Source: Lentibacillus siamensis (GTDB lineage Bacteria; Bacillota; Bacilli; Bacillales; Amphibacillaceae). Taken from it: a stretch of DNA of 64,000 nt. Under the pieces are notes generated by a model, which saw nothing but the letters and a program-made list of their open reading frames with translations, ran no database searches and was not told the origin of the DNA. The translations under genes were made by a program, and so were the position numbers. Positions within the stretch are counted from its first letter, which is position 1. Each line of letters opens with the position of its first letter. Location of the stretch: NCBI RefSeq assembly GCF_039522605.1, contig NZ_BAAADS010000001.1, forward strand, positions 496,001 to 560,000, in the 5' to 3' direction. Shown piece by piece: positions 19,783 through 28,208 of the stretch.

Positions 19783-20256
19783 ATGGACTACGTAAAAGCG
19801 CTGGTCATCAAATTGGCAATGATAACTGCAGTATTATGGGTTGTTTTAGGTGGATTTTACGGCGTTTCCCTTGGCGATATTTTGCTTACCAGCCTATTAT
19901 TAACGGGCGTTTCATTTCTTGGCGATATGTTCCTTTTACCTATCTTTGAGAATGCCAGTGCTGCCTTAGGTGATTTTGGCCTCACATTTGCCGGAGTCTG
20001 GATACTCGGTATTTTTCTGTTTGAGGGGGATTTTTCCCTGGGAACCGCTTCACTTATTTCAGCAGCTGTTATTGCTGTAGGGGAGTATTTTCTTCATAAC
20101 TATATGGAAAATCACGATTTAAAAGACCAAACTAAAGTGATGGACACAATGGCGATATCCCGACAAGATAAGATGCAACCCGAATTTGGTTCAGATGAGG
20201 ATACCGAGGAAGATATCAAAAAAGAAACGACAGATAAAGAAACCGACAAAGAATAG
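19783..20256 (+). CDS. DUF2512 (YndM-type) membrane protein
   Basis: The 157-residue product has four hydrophobic segments in the first ~105 residues and a highly charged, Asp/Glu/Lys-rich cytoplasmic tail. This matches the DUF2512/YndM family common in Bacillaceae, whose function is unknown. The start chosen is the ATG at 19783, 8 bases after AAAGGAGG; an earlier in-frame ATG at 19723 lacks a site. It is a single gene and nothing nearby suggests a role. Confidence 0.75.
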   Translation: MDYVKALVIKLAMITAVLWVVLGGFYGVSLGDILLTSLLLTGVSFLGDMFLLPIFENASAALGDFGLTFAGVWILGIFLFEGDFSLGTASLISAAVIAVGEYFLHNYMENHDLKDQTKVMDTMAISRQDKMQPEFGSDEDTEEDIKKETTDKETDKE

Positions 20257-20327
20257 TTTATTGTAGCCTGTCACCCGATACAATTCCCATCATTCTGAAT
20301 TGCTTAGCGTGACAGGCATCCCGCAAA

Positions 20328-20768
20328 CTATTTTTTATAATCCCACAACACCTTCCACTCGCCATCCACCTGTGTTGTAAAAACATTCTGGACGAGTGTA
20401 AAGTTCCCGTATTTTCCCTTAAATACCTGTGAAACGGTTACTTTATATACAACATCGATTGGATCTGCATCCTTTTTCATTTTCCAATTTTTGATTTTCG
20501 TCGCATCCCCAACTGAATAGGAAAAGGTGGTAACGCCAAAGTGATTCATAAACACATGGGCACGATCCTGTATATAAGGACCCTTGGCAAATTTCTTTTT
20601 CATGAGCGGATGGAACATGTCCCAGGAATCCGAGAAATCCCCAGTTTGTTCAAATGCATAAAACTTATCTACTGTCTCCACTGCAATTTCCCCAGGGGAT
20701 TTGTCCACATAAAAATATAATGCTACACCTAATCCCAGTATGATTGCCATAAGCACGAATTTTTTCAT
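20328..20768 (-). CDS. membrane-anchored hypothetical protein
   Basis: The 146-residue product has one N-terminal hydrophobic segment (about 3-22) after a Lys-Lys pair, then a soluble domain of mixed alpha/beta character ending WKVLWDYKK that resembles small NTF2-like or DUF4878-type extracytoplasmic domains. ATG 20768 is preceded by GGGGGAG, so it is preferred over an upstream start at 20795. It converges with the DUF2512 gene; a long-looped inverted repeat (CCTGTCAC...GTGACAGG, about 20269-20314) between them may end both transcripts. No function can be assigned. Confidence 0.6.
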   Translation of the reverse strand: MKKFVLMAIILGLGVALYFYVDKSPGEIAVETVDKFYAFEQTGDFSDSWDMFHPLMKKKFAKGPYIQDRAHVFMNHFGVTTFSYSVGDATKIKNWKMKKDADPIDVVYKVTVSQVFKGKYGNFTLVQNVFTTQVDGEWKVLWDYKK

Positions 20769-20853
20769 ACGACTCCCCCACAATTTGCCTGTCACCTCAT
20801 TTTATTCGCAAATGTGGGGGAATATTATTCGCGGAATGCTTGCTATGTATGAA

Positions 20854-21220
20854 GAACAAAGGCGTAAGCGCCCGTTTAGCAACGTACAAACTGTGCCCGC
20901 GCATCGCGGGTAGGTCGGCGTTGCCGCGCAAAGCGGCGGTCTTAGCCGATCTTCCTTAAATGAGATAAAGGAAACACGCCCCTTCATAGGGGTGTGTCGA
21001 CGTTGGCGCGGGAGGCCGGTTTTAGTCGGCCTTCCTTAAAGTACGAACCGATGTTGACTTTCACCACAAGGGTATAAGTGCGACTAAGCCTCTGGTTTCA
21101 CCAATCGGCAAGTCTTCTTTATCGTAGTGAGGAAGTGTGAAGTTTGCTAGTTGCTGGGCGCTGGAGCCGGACGTGGCTTTTCATTAATATAAAAATTATA
21201 CCACAAGTATTAAATTTTAT
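20854..21220. repeat. ~0.37-kb structured dispersed repeat, copy 1
   Basis: The same unit recurs at 49685-50046. It is made of a chain of GC-rich hairpins: GGCG/CGCC (20861-20872), CCCGCG/CGCGGG (20896-20910), GCCGC/GCGGC (20923-20937), CCCCT/AGGGG (about 20978-20992) and AGGCCG/CGGCCT (about 21012-21032). It ends with a conserved AAGTATTAAATTTTAT. This copy lacks about 35 bp present in copy 2 near 49940-49975. GC content is well above that of the flanks. There is no ORF of its own; a 61-codon frame on the minus strand is a by-product. It could be a structured RNA or a non-autonomous mobile repeat. Confidence 0.75.
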
Positions 21221-21279
21221 AATTTCCTGGTGCAATGAAAAAAAGACTTCACCGTATTCCGATGAAACAGGTTGCTGAA

Positions 21280-22308
21280 TCAAACCTCAACAACAGCACC
21301 ATTTTCAGCCGACTTCAACATCGCTAACACAACTTTCAATGAAGCAACCGCATCTTCTCCTGTCACGACAGGGTCTTTGTCCAGCCGAATACTCTCAATA
21401 AAAGAATCAATCACACCTGTACTTGTTTGGTTATCATTGGTTTGCATGGCACCAAGTTCATATTTCACCTGTTCACCGCCGTGATTATTAATTTTAATCT
21501 GATAATCCGGATCATCATAGACTTTCATAATGCCCTTTTCGAAATACAAAATGGTACTGTTATCTTCCTCCCCATAATATGTCCAGGAAAAGGAAGCTGT
21601 GCCCAATTGCCCGTTCGACATCTTCAAATTACTGACGATATTATCACAAACTTCAATTGGTTTACCCAGCTCATCCACTTTATCAAGCGTCCCTTGAAAT
21701 GAGCTGACAAGTGCTACCTGATCATCCAGCAAATATTGGAGCAAATCTATTTTATGGATACCCAAGTCACCTGCTACTCCTAAGTTGGAGCGATCTTTTT
21801 TAAAAAACCAGGTGGACTTCGTTTTGTTTACTCCCCAATGTTCTGGCCCCTTATGACCAAAAGAAAGTTTAAATGTCAGCAGCCTGCCAAGCTCGCCGGA
21901 AACGATAATTTCCCTCGCTTTTTGATGGGCCCGATTAAACCGCTGATTATGACCGACCATTAACTTTTTTCCGGATTTCTTCTGGGCATCGAGAATTTTT
22001 TCAGCATCCGTAACCGTTAACGAAATTGGTTTCTCACACAGTACATGCTTGCCACTGAGCAATGCCCTTGTGGAAAACACATGATGATTCTCGTTTGACG
22101 AGCAGTCACTTATTACCTCAATTCCGGGATTTTCAAACAATTCTTCAACATTTTCCACCATACTGCCGCCAAAAAGCTCCGCCAGCCCACGCGACCGTTC
22201 CATATTCCTGTCGTAAAAAACAATTTCATCGACATATGGATTTTCACTGTATTCCGGTGCATGGCGAAACTTCGCAATGGAACCGCAGCCAATTATACCT
22301 GCCTTCAT
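21280..22308 (-). CDS. Gfo/Idh/MocA-family NAD(P)-dependent dehydrogenase
   Basis: The 342-residue product opens with a Rossmann nucleotide-binding motif (GIIGCGSIAK) and carries the family's CEKP motif (about 93-96) and the GDLGIHKIDLLQYLL catalytic helix with its His. Such enzymes oxidise or epimerise sugars and cyclitols. It is the last gene of the sugar ABC operon, starting 6 bp after the permease stop, so it likely acts on the imported sugar. The start has a GGGAG site. The substrate (an inositol, an aldose or an amino sugar derivative) cannot be told from sequence. Confidence 0.85.
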   Translation of the reverse strand: MKAGIIGCGSIAKFRHAPEYSENPYVDEIVFYDRNMERSRGLAELFGGSMVENVEELFENPGIEVISDCSSNENHHVFSTRALLSGKHVLCEKPISLTVTDAEKILDAQKKSGKKLMVGHNQRFNRAHQKAREIIVSGELGRLLTFKLSFGHKGPEHWGVNKTKSTWFFKKDRSNLGVAGDLGIHKIDLLQYLLDDQVALVSSFQGTLDKVDELGKPIEVCDNIVSNLKMSNGQLGTASFSWTYYGEEDNSTILYFEKGIMKVYDDPDYQIKINNHGGEQVKYELGAMQTNDNQTSTGVIDSFIESIRLDKDPVVTGEDAVASLKVVLAMLKSAENGAVVEV

Positions 22309-22314
22309 ATAACA

Positions 22315-23295
22315 CTACTCCCTTTTTTGAAATACTACCGCCACAATAATAATCAGCCCTTTTACAAAGCCTTGAAGATGTGGGGAGATATTCATCAGAT
22401 TCATCATGTTACTTAGAATACCCAGGATCAACACGCCAAAAAAAGTGCCGATTATTTTCCCGCGCCCGCCGGTCATCCGTGTACCGCCGATGATAACAGC
22501 TGCAATTGCATCCAGTTCATACAACATTCCTGAACTTGACGATGAAATGGAGTTCAGACGGGATGTTTCAATAATTGCTGCCACACCAACATAGAGGCCC
22601 GCAAGACTGTAAACCAGCAGTTTCACACGGTCTATCCGAATTGCTGATAACAGCGCGGCTTTCTCATTACTGCCAATTGCGTATACATAACGCCCAAACC
22701 TTGTCTTATGCATCAAAACATATGTCAACACGGTCATAATGATGAAGATTATAATCGGATAATCGAATATCCAAAGTGATGAATTTGCGATTGCTGAAAA
22801 ACCAGTCACTTCGCCGGACAGACTTCCCCCGTCAGCAAGATACAATGCAATCGATCGCGCACCTGCCATCATACCTAGCGTCGCTATAAAGGATGCAATT
22901 TTCCCTTTTGCTACCATTAAACCATTGAGCAGACCCACAAATGAACCAAACGCTAATGCAACAAAAACAGCTGCCAATATGCTTCCTGTCGCATTTAACG
23001 CAAGTACCGTTACAACACCAATCAGAGCTAAAACAGACCCGACTGACAGATCAATCCCTCCGGACAACATAACGATGGTCATGCCAAGTGATACAATGCC
23101 GATAATCGAAACATGCATTAAAATATTTAATAGATTATCAATGTCCATGAACCGCGGGCTGGCAATGGACGCCACAATAAAAATGATGGCAAAAGCAATA
23201 ATGACACTGTACTCTGACCATAACCAGGAAACCTTTTCTTTAATTGGGGAATTGCCGAAACGATCATTTGTTTCCTCTCTTTTTAATTCAGCCAA
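22315..23295 (-). CDS. sugar ABC transporter permease (RbsC type)
   Basis: The 326-residue product has about ten hydrophobic segments and the conserved motif GGIDLSVGSVLAL of ribose/galactose/inositol-type permeases, plus GGTRMTGGRGKIIGT near the C-terminus. It forms the membrane channel of a carbohydrate uptake ABC transporter. The start is TTG at 23295 behind AAAGGAGGG, overlapping the ATPase stop by 8 bases, which suggests translational coupling. Confidence 0.9.
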   Translation of the reverse strand: MAELKREETNDRFGNSPIKEKVSWLWSEYSVIIAFAIIFIVASIASPRFMDIDNLLNILMHVSIIGIVSLGMTIVMLSGGIDLSVGSVLALIGVVTVLALNATGSILAAVFVALAFGSFVGLLNGLMVAKGKIASFIATLGMMAGARSIALYLADGGSLSGEVTGFSAIANSSLWIFDYPIIIFIIMTVLTYVLMHKTRFGRYVYAIGSNEKAALLSAIRIDRVKLLVYSLAGLYVGVAAIIETSRLNSISSSSSGMLYELDAIAAVIIGGTRMTGGRGKIIGTFFGVLILGILSNMMNLMNISPHLQGFVKGLIIIVAVVFQKRE

Positions 23296-24802
23296 TCTCT
23301 ACTCCCTCCTTTTTGGACCCGGTAGCATATGTCATAATTTCATCTTCAGTTGCAATATCCCCGGCAAATTTTGCTGTCATTTCACCCTGATACATCACAT
23401 GAATGACGTGACAAACTTTTAAAAGTTCCGGAGCCTCTGAAGATAAAACAATAATTCCTTTCCCCTGTTCAGCCAAATTCACAATATGCTTGTAAATTTC
23501 ACGTTTCGCCCCAATGTCGATTCCTTGCGTCGGGTTATCAAAAATAATGATATCCGTGTCCACTTCAAGCCATTTCGCGATGACAACTTTTTGCTGATTC
23601 CCGCCGCTTAACTTATCAATCGTAATATTGGGACTGGGAACTTTTATATTCAGTTTATCCTTATAAAATTGAAATGCAGATTTCTCTTGTTTGGCATTAA
23701 TTAACCCGTTTTTCTCAAAATGTCTGATAGCAGAAACAGTCAAATTATGCTGCACACTCAAGTCTTTGATAATGGCATTTTCTTTACGATCTTTTGGAAC
23801 AAGACCCAATCCGGCGGCAACTGCCTTTTTCGGATGTCCCAAACGAACAACCTTATTGTCAATTTTTATTTCACCAGTATATTTTTTGCGGTACCCAAAC
23901 AGCGTTTCAAACAGCTCGGTCCGCCCATCCCCGGATAGCCCGGTAAAGCCTACAATCTCACCTTTTCGTACAGAAAAATTAATAGCTTTAAAAAAACCAT
24001 CACATGTAAGATTGTTAACTTCAAGGACAGTGGAACCAAGCTCATTATCAGTCAGCAACCGCTCTTCCGAAACCACATTTCCAACCATTAATTTTGTGAT
24101 TTCTTCCAAGTTTGTGTGTGCCATGCTGCCATTTCCGGCAACTTCCCCATCCCGCAATACAGTATATCGGTCACAAATTTCGTTAATCTCATTTAATTTA
24201 TGAGAAATATAAATGATAGAGACTCCTGCGTTTTTAAGGTTACGCATTAGCTCAAATAATCGCTCAACCTCATGTTCGGTTAGTGCGGATGTTGGTTCGT
24301 CCATAATAATAAGCTTGGAGTTATGTAAAAGCGATTTGGAAATCTCAATCATTTGTTTGTATGATGTATTCAGTTCTCTTACAAAACCTTTTGGATTAAT
24401 ATCGACCCCAAGCCGCCCCAATATTTTTTCCGTTTCACGGCACATTTTCGTTACATCCAAAAACCCCAGCTTTGTACGAATTTCCGAACCTAAAAACATA
24501 TTTTCATAGACAGTTAAATCATTTACAACGTTCAATTCCTGATGGATAAAACTGATTTCATGATCCTGTGAAACCTTTGGACTGCTCATGACGGTAACAT
24601 TACCATTCACGTGAATCGTTCCACTATCCGGCTGAAGCACACCACCCAAAATATTCATCAATGTGGATTTTCCCGCTCCATTTTCACCCAGTAAAGCGTG
24701 AATCTCACCACGCTCCACCTCAAACGAAACATCTTTTAACACAGGTACATGGTTAAAGGATTTTTTAATATTCATCATGCGCATTAAGGTGGTATCAGTC
24801 AT
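23288..24802 (-). CDS. sugar ABC transporter double ATPase (RbsA/MglA type)
   Basis: The 504-residue product has two ABC cassettes. The first has Walker A GENGAGKST (about 40), and Walker B LIIMDEPTSALT. The second has a degenerate Walker A region (GLSGDGRTE) and the signature LSGGNQQKV (about 400), as usual for this family. It powers uptake by the adjacent permease and receives substrate from the lipoprotein encoded upstream. It sits second in the operon; its ATG follows a GAGG site. Confidence 0.92.
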   Translation of the reverse strand: MTDTTLMRMMNIKKSFNHVPVLKDVSFEVERGEIHALLGENGAGKSTLMNILGGVLQPDSGTIHVNGNVTVMSSPKVSQDHEISFIHQELNVVNDLTVYENMFLGSEIRTKLGFLDVTKMCRETEKILGRLGVDINPKGFVRELNTSYKQMIEISKSLLHNSKLIIMDEPTSALTEHEVERLFELMRNLKNAGVSIIYISHKLNEINEICDRYTVLRDGEVAGNGSMAHTNLEEITKLMVGNVVSEERLLTDNELGSTVLEVNNLTCDGFFKAINFSVRKGEIVGFTGLSGDGRTELFETLFGYRKKYTGEIKIDNKVVRLGHPKKAVAAGLGLVPKDRKENAIIKDLSVQHNLTVSAIRHFEKNGLINAKQEKSAFQFYKDKLNIKVPSPNITIDKLSGGNQQKVVIAKWLEVDTDIIIFDNPTQGIDIGAKREIYKHIVNLAEQGKGIIVLSSEAPELLKVCHVIHVMYQGEMTAKFAGDIATEDEIMTYATGSKKEGVEIG

Positions 24803-24870
24803 TCCATAACCTCCTCAGTAGGAAAAGAGGGAAATACAATAATCGTATCGTTGTATTTCCCAACTGTTTT

Positions 24871-25830
24871 TTAGAATTTCGAATCCGGATCATAGTATTT
24901 TTCTACATTTTCTTTCGTAACCTCTGTGGCGTCTTTAACGACCATTTCTTTCTCAGGGTCTTTACCCTGAGCCAGATTGGCTGCAATCTTCACCCCATCA
25001 CGTACCATGGTTGGGGAATACAGAAATGTAGCGGAAATCAACCCGCCATCCTTAATACTTTCAAAAACTTCTTTCGCACCGCCTGCGCCCGTTACAAACT
25101 TGATATCGTCCCGTCCAGCCTCTTTTATTGCCTGAACAACTCCAAGTGCCATTCCATCATCCTGCGTAAAAACAGCATCAATTTCCGGTTGAGCTGTTAA
25201 AATATTTGCCATTACTTCAAGAGATTTTTCCGTTGAGAAATCACCGCTTTGCGAGGCTACTACTTCAATTCCATCAGCCTCTTCCATCGCTTTTTGGAAG
25301 CCTGCACCACGCTGTTCGGTAACCGAGCTTGGCGGGCCTGTAATTTCAACTACTTTTCCTTCTCCGCCTAATTTTTCAATGAAATATTTCCCTGCATTAA
25401 CGCCGATTCCTTTGTTGTCACCTTTCACGACAACAGTTGCCGCATCATTATTCAGTTCTCTATCTACTATTACTAAGGGGATACCGGCATCTTTAACCTT
25501 CTTTCCAACCGGAGACAATGCAGCTGATTCAATCGGAAGCATGACAATTGCGTCAACATCCTGTGAAATTAAATCGTCCACATCGTTCGCCTGTGAGTTC
25601 GGATCCGTTGCATTCGTAATAACATAATCAATACCTTTATCTTCTTTGATCTGTTTTGCCTGATTCTTAGCGTTCTCAATCAAAGCCCCCATCCAGCCAT
25701 GTGTTGCTGATGGTAACGAGATTCCAATCGTGAGGTTTCCGTCATCACTCTCACCAGTTGCCTCTTCGCCACTGCACGCTGCCAACAATGCAAGCAACAA
25801 AACTATTCCCACCACAACTAACTTTTTCAC
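24871..25830 (-). CDS. sugar ABC transporter substrate-binding lipoprotein (periplasmic-binding protein type 1)
   Basis: The product of about 320 residues has a lipoprotein signal (lipobox LAAC near residue 19) and a two-lobed Peripla_BP_4 fold typical of ribose, galactose, xylose or inositol binding proteins (motif DPNSQANDVDDLISQDVDAI). A GTG at 25830, 8 bases after GAGGGG, is a better start than the GTG at 25839, which abuts the site. It is the first structural gene of the operon. A LacI/CcpA operator palindrome lies 41 bp upstream of the start. The ligand is unknown; the DNA context does not link it firmly to the mucin glycosidases. Confidence 0.88.
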   Translation of the reverse strand: MKKLVVVGIVLLLALLAACSGEEATGESDDGNLTIGISLPSATHGWMGALIENAKNQAKQIKEDKGIDYVITNATDPNSQANDVDDLISQDVDAIVMLPIESAALSPVGKKVKDAGIPLVIVDRELNNDAATVVVKGDNKGIGVNAGKYFIEKLGGEGKVVEITGPPSSVTEQRGAGFQKAMEEADGIEVVASQSGDFSTEKSLEVMANILTAQPEIDAVFTQDDGMALGVVQAIKEAGRDDIKFVTGAGGAKEVFESIKDGGLISATFLYSPTMVRDGVKIAANLAQGKDPEKEMVVKDATEVTKENVEKYYDPDSKF

Positions 25831-25870
25831 AAATTTCACCCCTCATAAAATGATAATACGCCACACCTTA

Positions 25871-25884
25871 TGTAAACGTTTACA
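25871..25884. promoter_or_regulatory. LacI/CcpA-type operator (cre consensus) before the sugar ABC operon
   Basis: TGTAAACGTTTACA is a perfect 14-bp palindrome and matches the cre consensus TGWNANCGNTNWCA at every fixed position. It lies just upstream of the binding-protein gene. It may bind CcpA, the adjacent LacI-type repressor, or both. Confidence 0.75.
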
Positions 25885-25900
25885 AATTACATGTAAGGTC

Positions 25901-25941
25901 AGCGCTCTATTATTAAGCCAGTCTTTTAATAACAGAGCGCT
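25901..25941 (-). terminator. stem-loop between lacI-type gene and ABC operon
   Basis: AGCGCTCT-x-TTATTAA pairs with TTAATAA-x-AGAGCGCT across a 9-base loop, with one mismatch, 16 bp past the LacI stop. There is no T tract, so it may only partly terminate, giving read-through from the regulator into the transporter operon. Confidence 0.5.
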
Positions 25942-25956
25942 AATCTCACCTGTACA

Positions 25957-26946
25957 TCACCCAGATGTCGATTCGCGTATTACTAATTCATGATTTAAAA
26001 TCACACTCTCCACTTTTTCTCCTTTTATTTTGGCAATCAGTTTTGTAGCCGCTATTTCCCCCATTTCTCGCATGGGCTGAGCAACTGTTGTTAACGTTGG
26101 GTTTGTCATATTGGAAAAGTCAATTTTATCGAATCCTACGACTGCCATATCGTTCGGAACATGCACCCCATTACTGCTAAGCTCTTTCAACGCTCCTATC
26201 GCCAGCATATCTGATACTGCAAATACCGCGGTTGGCTGATTTTCCAATCGAAGGATATTCCGTATTGCCTGCTGCCCATTCTCAAAACCCAATTCTCTGG
26301 TATATAAAATATACTCATCCCTTATTGGAATGTTATATTCGTTCAATGCACTGATATAACCTTTTTTCCGTTGATTAGCATACAAAAATTTCTCATCCGT
26401 GTTTACCAAAGCTATTTTTTGGTGACCAATCATGATGAGATGTTTTACTGCCCGGTATGCCGCCTGTTCATTGTCAATTGTTACGTATGGAATACCACTG
26501 TCATTGGAGTATTCACTGCACTGGATAATTGCATGGTTCTCAGCCATTTTTATCAATGTGTCAATATTTACAGTTGGATCCATTGAAATAATTCCATCAG
26601 CCATTTTCTTTTTGACCAGATCAAAATATATATTTTCCCGTTCTGGTTTCGAGTCCGTTTCACATAAAAGAATGTTATAACCGTGGTCTAATGCTGATGT
26701 TTCAATCCCTTGAATGATATCCAAATAAAATGGATTTGAAATTTTAGGTATCAGCACCAGAAGAATACGGCTTTCCGAAGTACGAAGGCTTCTCCCGAGC
26801 AAACTTGGTTCATAATTTAATTGCTTTATCGCCTCTTCTACTTTTATCCTTGTATTCGCTGCTACAGATTTTTGTTTATTCAATACCCTTGAAACCGTGG
26901 CCACCGAAACGCCCGCCTGCATGGCTACTTGTTGAATATTTGCCAT
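25957..26946 (-). CDS. LacI-family transcriptional repressor
   Basis: The 329-residue product has an N-terminal LacI helix-turn-helix (IQQVAMQAGVSVATVSRVLN, residues 3-22), the hinge segment, and a type-1 periplasmic-binding-protein-like ligand domain. It lies immediately upstream of, and in the same direction as, the sugar ABC operon, so it most likely represses that operon and itself, responding to the imported sugar. Operator-like palindromes occur both ahead of it (26967) and ahead of the binding protein (25871). Confidence 0.9.
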   Translation of the reverse strand: MANIQQVAMQAGVSVATVSRVLNKQKSVAANTRIKVEEAIKQLNYEPSLLGRSLRTSESRILLVLIPKISNPFYLDIIQGIETSALDHGYNILLCETDSKPERENIYFDLVKKKMADGIISMDPTVNIDTLIKMAENHAIIQCSEYSNDSGIPYVTIDNEQAAYRAVKHLIMIGHQKIALVNTDEKFLYANQRKKGYISALNEYNIPIRDEYILYTRELGFENGQQAIRNILRLENQPTAVFAVSDMLAIGALKELSSNGVHVPNDMAVVGFDKIDFSNMTNPTLTTVAQPMREMGEIAATKLIAKIKGEKVESVILNHELVIRESTSG

Positions 26947-26966
26947 TCGTCATCCTGCTTTCTCTC

Positions 26967-26980
26967 TGAAATCGATTACA
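26967..26980. promoter_or_regulatory. second LacI/CcpA-type operator, upstream of lacI-type gene
   Basis: TGAAATCGATTACA matches the cre consensus at every fixed position. It lies about 20 bp upstream of the LacI start, a position suited to autoregulation or catabolite repression. Confidence 0.6.
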
Positions 26981-27167
26981 TCTGATTGTAATAAACTTGA
27001 AACATACTGTCAACAATTTTTTGAAAATTAATGGAATAATTTTATCGAATCTAAAACATGTTTCTGCTTCATAACATTTCGATAAACCTCAACCAACAGA
27101 AAATTGTCACAGCAGAATGAATTCACTTACAATAGGATGAGATTTTATTTTTTTAAGGAGCTGTATA

Positions 27168-27386
27168 ATGCGTCAAAACTTTAATGTAAACCACACGAAA
27201 ACTGGTATCGTATTCAATATAATCATTGCTGTATTGGCAATTGGTGTGATTGCTGCGGCTATCGATGGCTGGGATGAAATGAAACGGGCACCCTTCTACT
27301 TTGTGCTTGGCATCGTTATTCTCGCCACCCGTTTATGGCGGCTTTATAAGGCAAAAAAACATACCGGTCGAAATCCGGGACACTGA
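27168..27386 (+). CDS. small two-helix membrane protein, hypothetical
   Basis: The 72-residue product has two hydrophobic segments (about 14-32 and 43-56) and a basic C-terminus. An AAGGAG site precedes the ATG, and a strong terminator follows about 57 bp downstream, so it is a well-formed single-gene unit. No family was recognised. Confidence 0.65.
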   Translation: MRQNFNVNHTKTGIVFNIIIAVLAIGVIAAAIDGWDEMKRAPFYFVLGIVILATRLWRLYKAKKHTGRNPGH

Positions 27387-27442
27387 GGAACGGTTGAACA
27401 AAGTGATCACCACGGGCGATATGGGCTCTCCCCCGAAATTGT

Positions 27443-27471
27443 AAAAAACCGCCGAGATACGGCGGTTTTTT
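27443..27471 (+). terminator. intrinsic terminator after the small membrane protein
   Basis: AAAAAACCGCC, a 7-base loop, then GGCGGTTTTTT: a GC core flanked by A and T tracts, which can act in both directions. Confidence 0.85.
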
Positions 27472-27573
27472 GCATTAGTTCGGCGAGTTTTGGATAAAGT
27501 ACGGCGGCTGTTGCCAAAAGTACGGCGGGTTTCTGCTTAAATACGGCGGATCTCGCCAAATATACGACGAGAC
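27459..27573. repeat. degenerate 21-bp tandem repeat (TACGGCGG units)
   Basis: About six units of roughly 21 bp, each starting with TACGGCGG or a variant and ending in an A-rich stretch, run through the intergenic space after the terminator. Three consecutive central units can be read as K-Y-G-G-x-x-x peptide repeats, but there is no start codon or ribosome binding site. The rest of 27574-27713 shows no gene. Confidence 0.6.
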
Positions 27574-27713
27574 ACCTCCTTGAACAATTCGAGGGCCGAT
27601 AATCCGCTCTTAGGATATAATCCGTTCACCCCTGAATTGACCGCACCACACTAGAAATTAATATATGCGCGTTTTGGAAAAATCACCATTTCCGGTCGAT
27701 TCCCGCAGACTAC

Positions 27714-28187
27714 TTATTTCTTCTTCGACCGAATCCCGATCACACGACCTGCTTCCTTGGGCTTTTCGGCCGGTGTATGCTGTGCTGCCAGTTCCTTCAG
27801 TGATGCAAAAACATCTTCAGGAAAAGGTGCTGGTCTTCCGGATGTTTGATCAATCCCCATCAGCATCTGTTCACTTGCAGCAGCACGTTTCCCTTCTTCG
27901 CCGTACAGTTCAAAAAAGACGTGGGCCCGTTTTGCATCATAATCAAGCAGGCTCAGATGAATCTCAAACCGCTCACCCAGCTTCATTTCATCGAGATAAC
28001 AAATGTGGTTTTCCAGCGTAAACATCGTGTATTGATGAGAATCGCGGAAATCCTCCGTCAGGCCAATAGCATCCATAAATGCATCAACGCCCCAGCTGAA
28101 TGCACGCACGTATTCAGCATCGTTCATGTGTCCGTTGTAATCAATCCAGTCTGCACGGACATTATCACTTAAGATAAATTTTCTCAT
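27714..28187 (-). CDS. 4HBT-type thioesterase of the carnitine operon (likely betainyl-CoA thioesterase)
   Basis: The 157-residue product has the hot-dog thioesterase fold with the N-terminal signature D-Y-N-G-H-M-N-D (about 14-21), whose Asp is the usual catalytic residue. Proteins of this kind in carnitine operons hydrolyse betainyl-CoA to glycine betaine and CoA, the step after dehydrocarnitine cleavage. ATG 28187 has an AAGGGGG site 11 bases away; the earlier GTG at 28208 abuts the preceding stop. It is the last gene of the operon. Confidence 0.8.
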   Translation of the reverse strand: MRKFILSDNVRADWIDYNGHMNDAEYVRAFSWGVDAFMDAIGLTEDFRDSHQYTMFTLENHICYLDEMKLGERFEIHLSLLDYDAKRAHVFFELYGEEGKRAAASEQMLMGIDQTSGRPAPFPEDVFASLKELAAQHTPAEKPKEAGRVIGIRSKKK

Positions 28188-28208
28188 CTGTACTTGTTCC
28201 CCCTTCAC

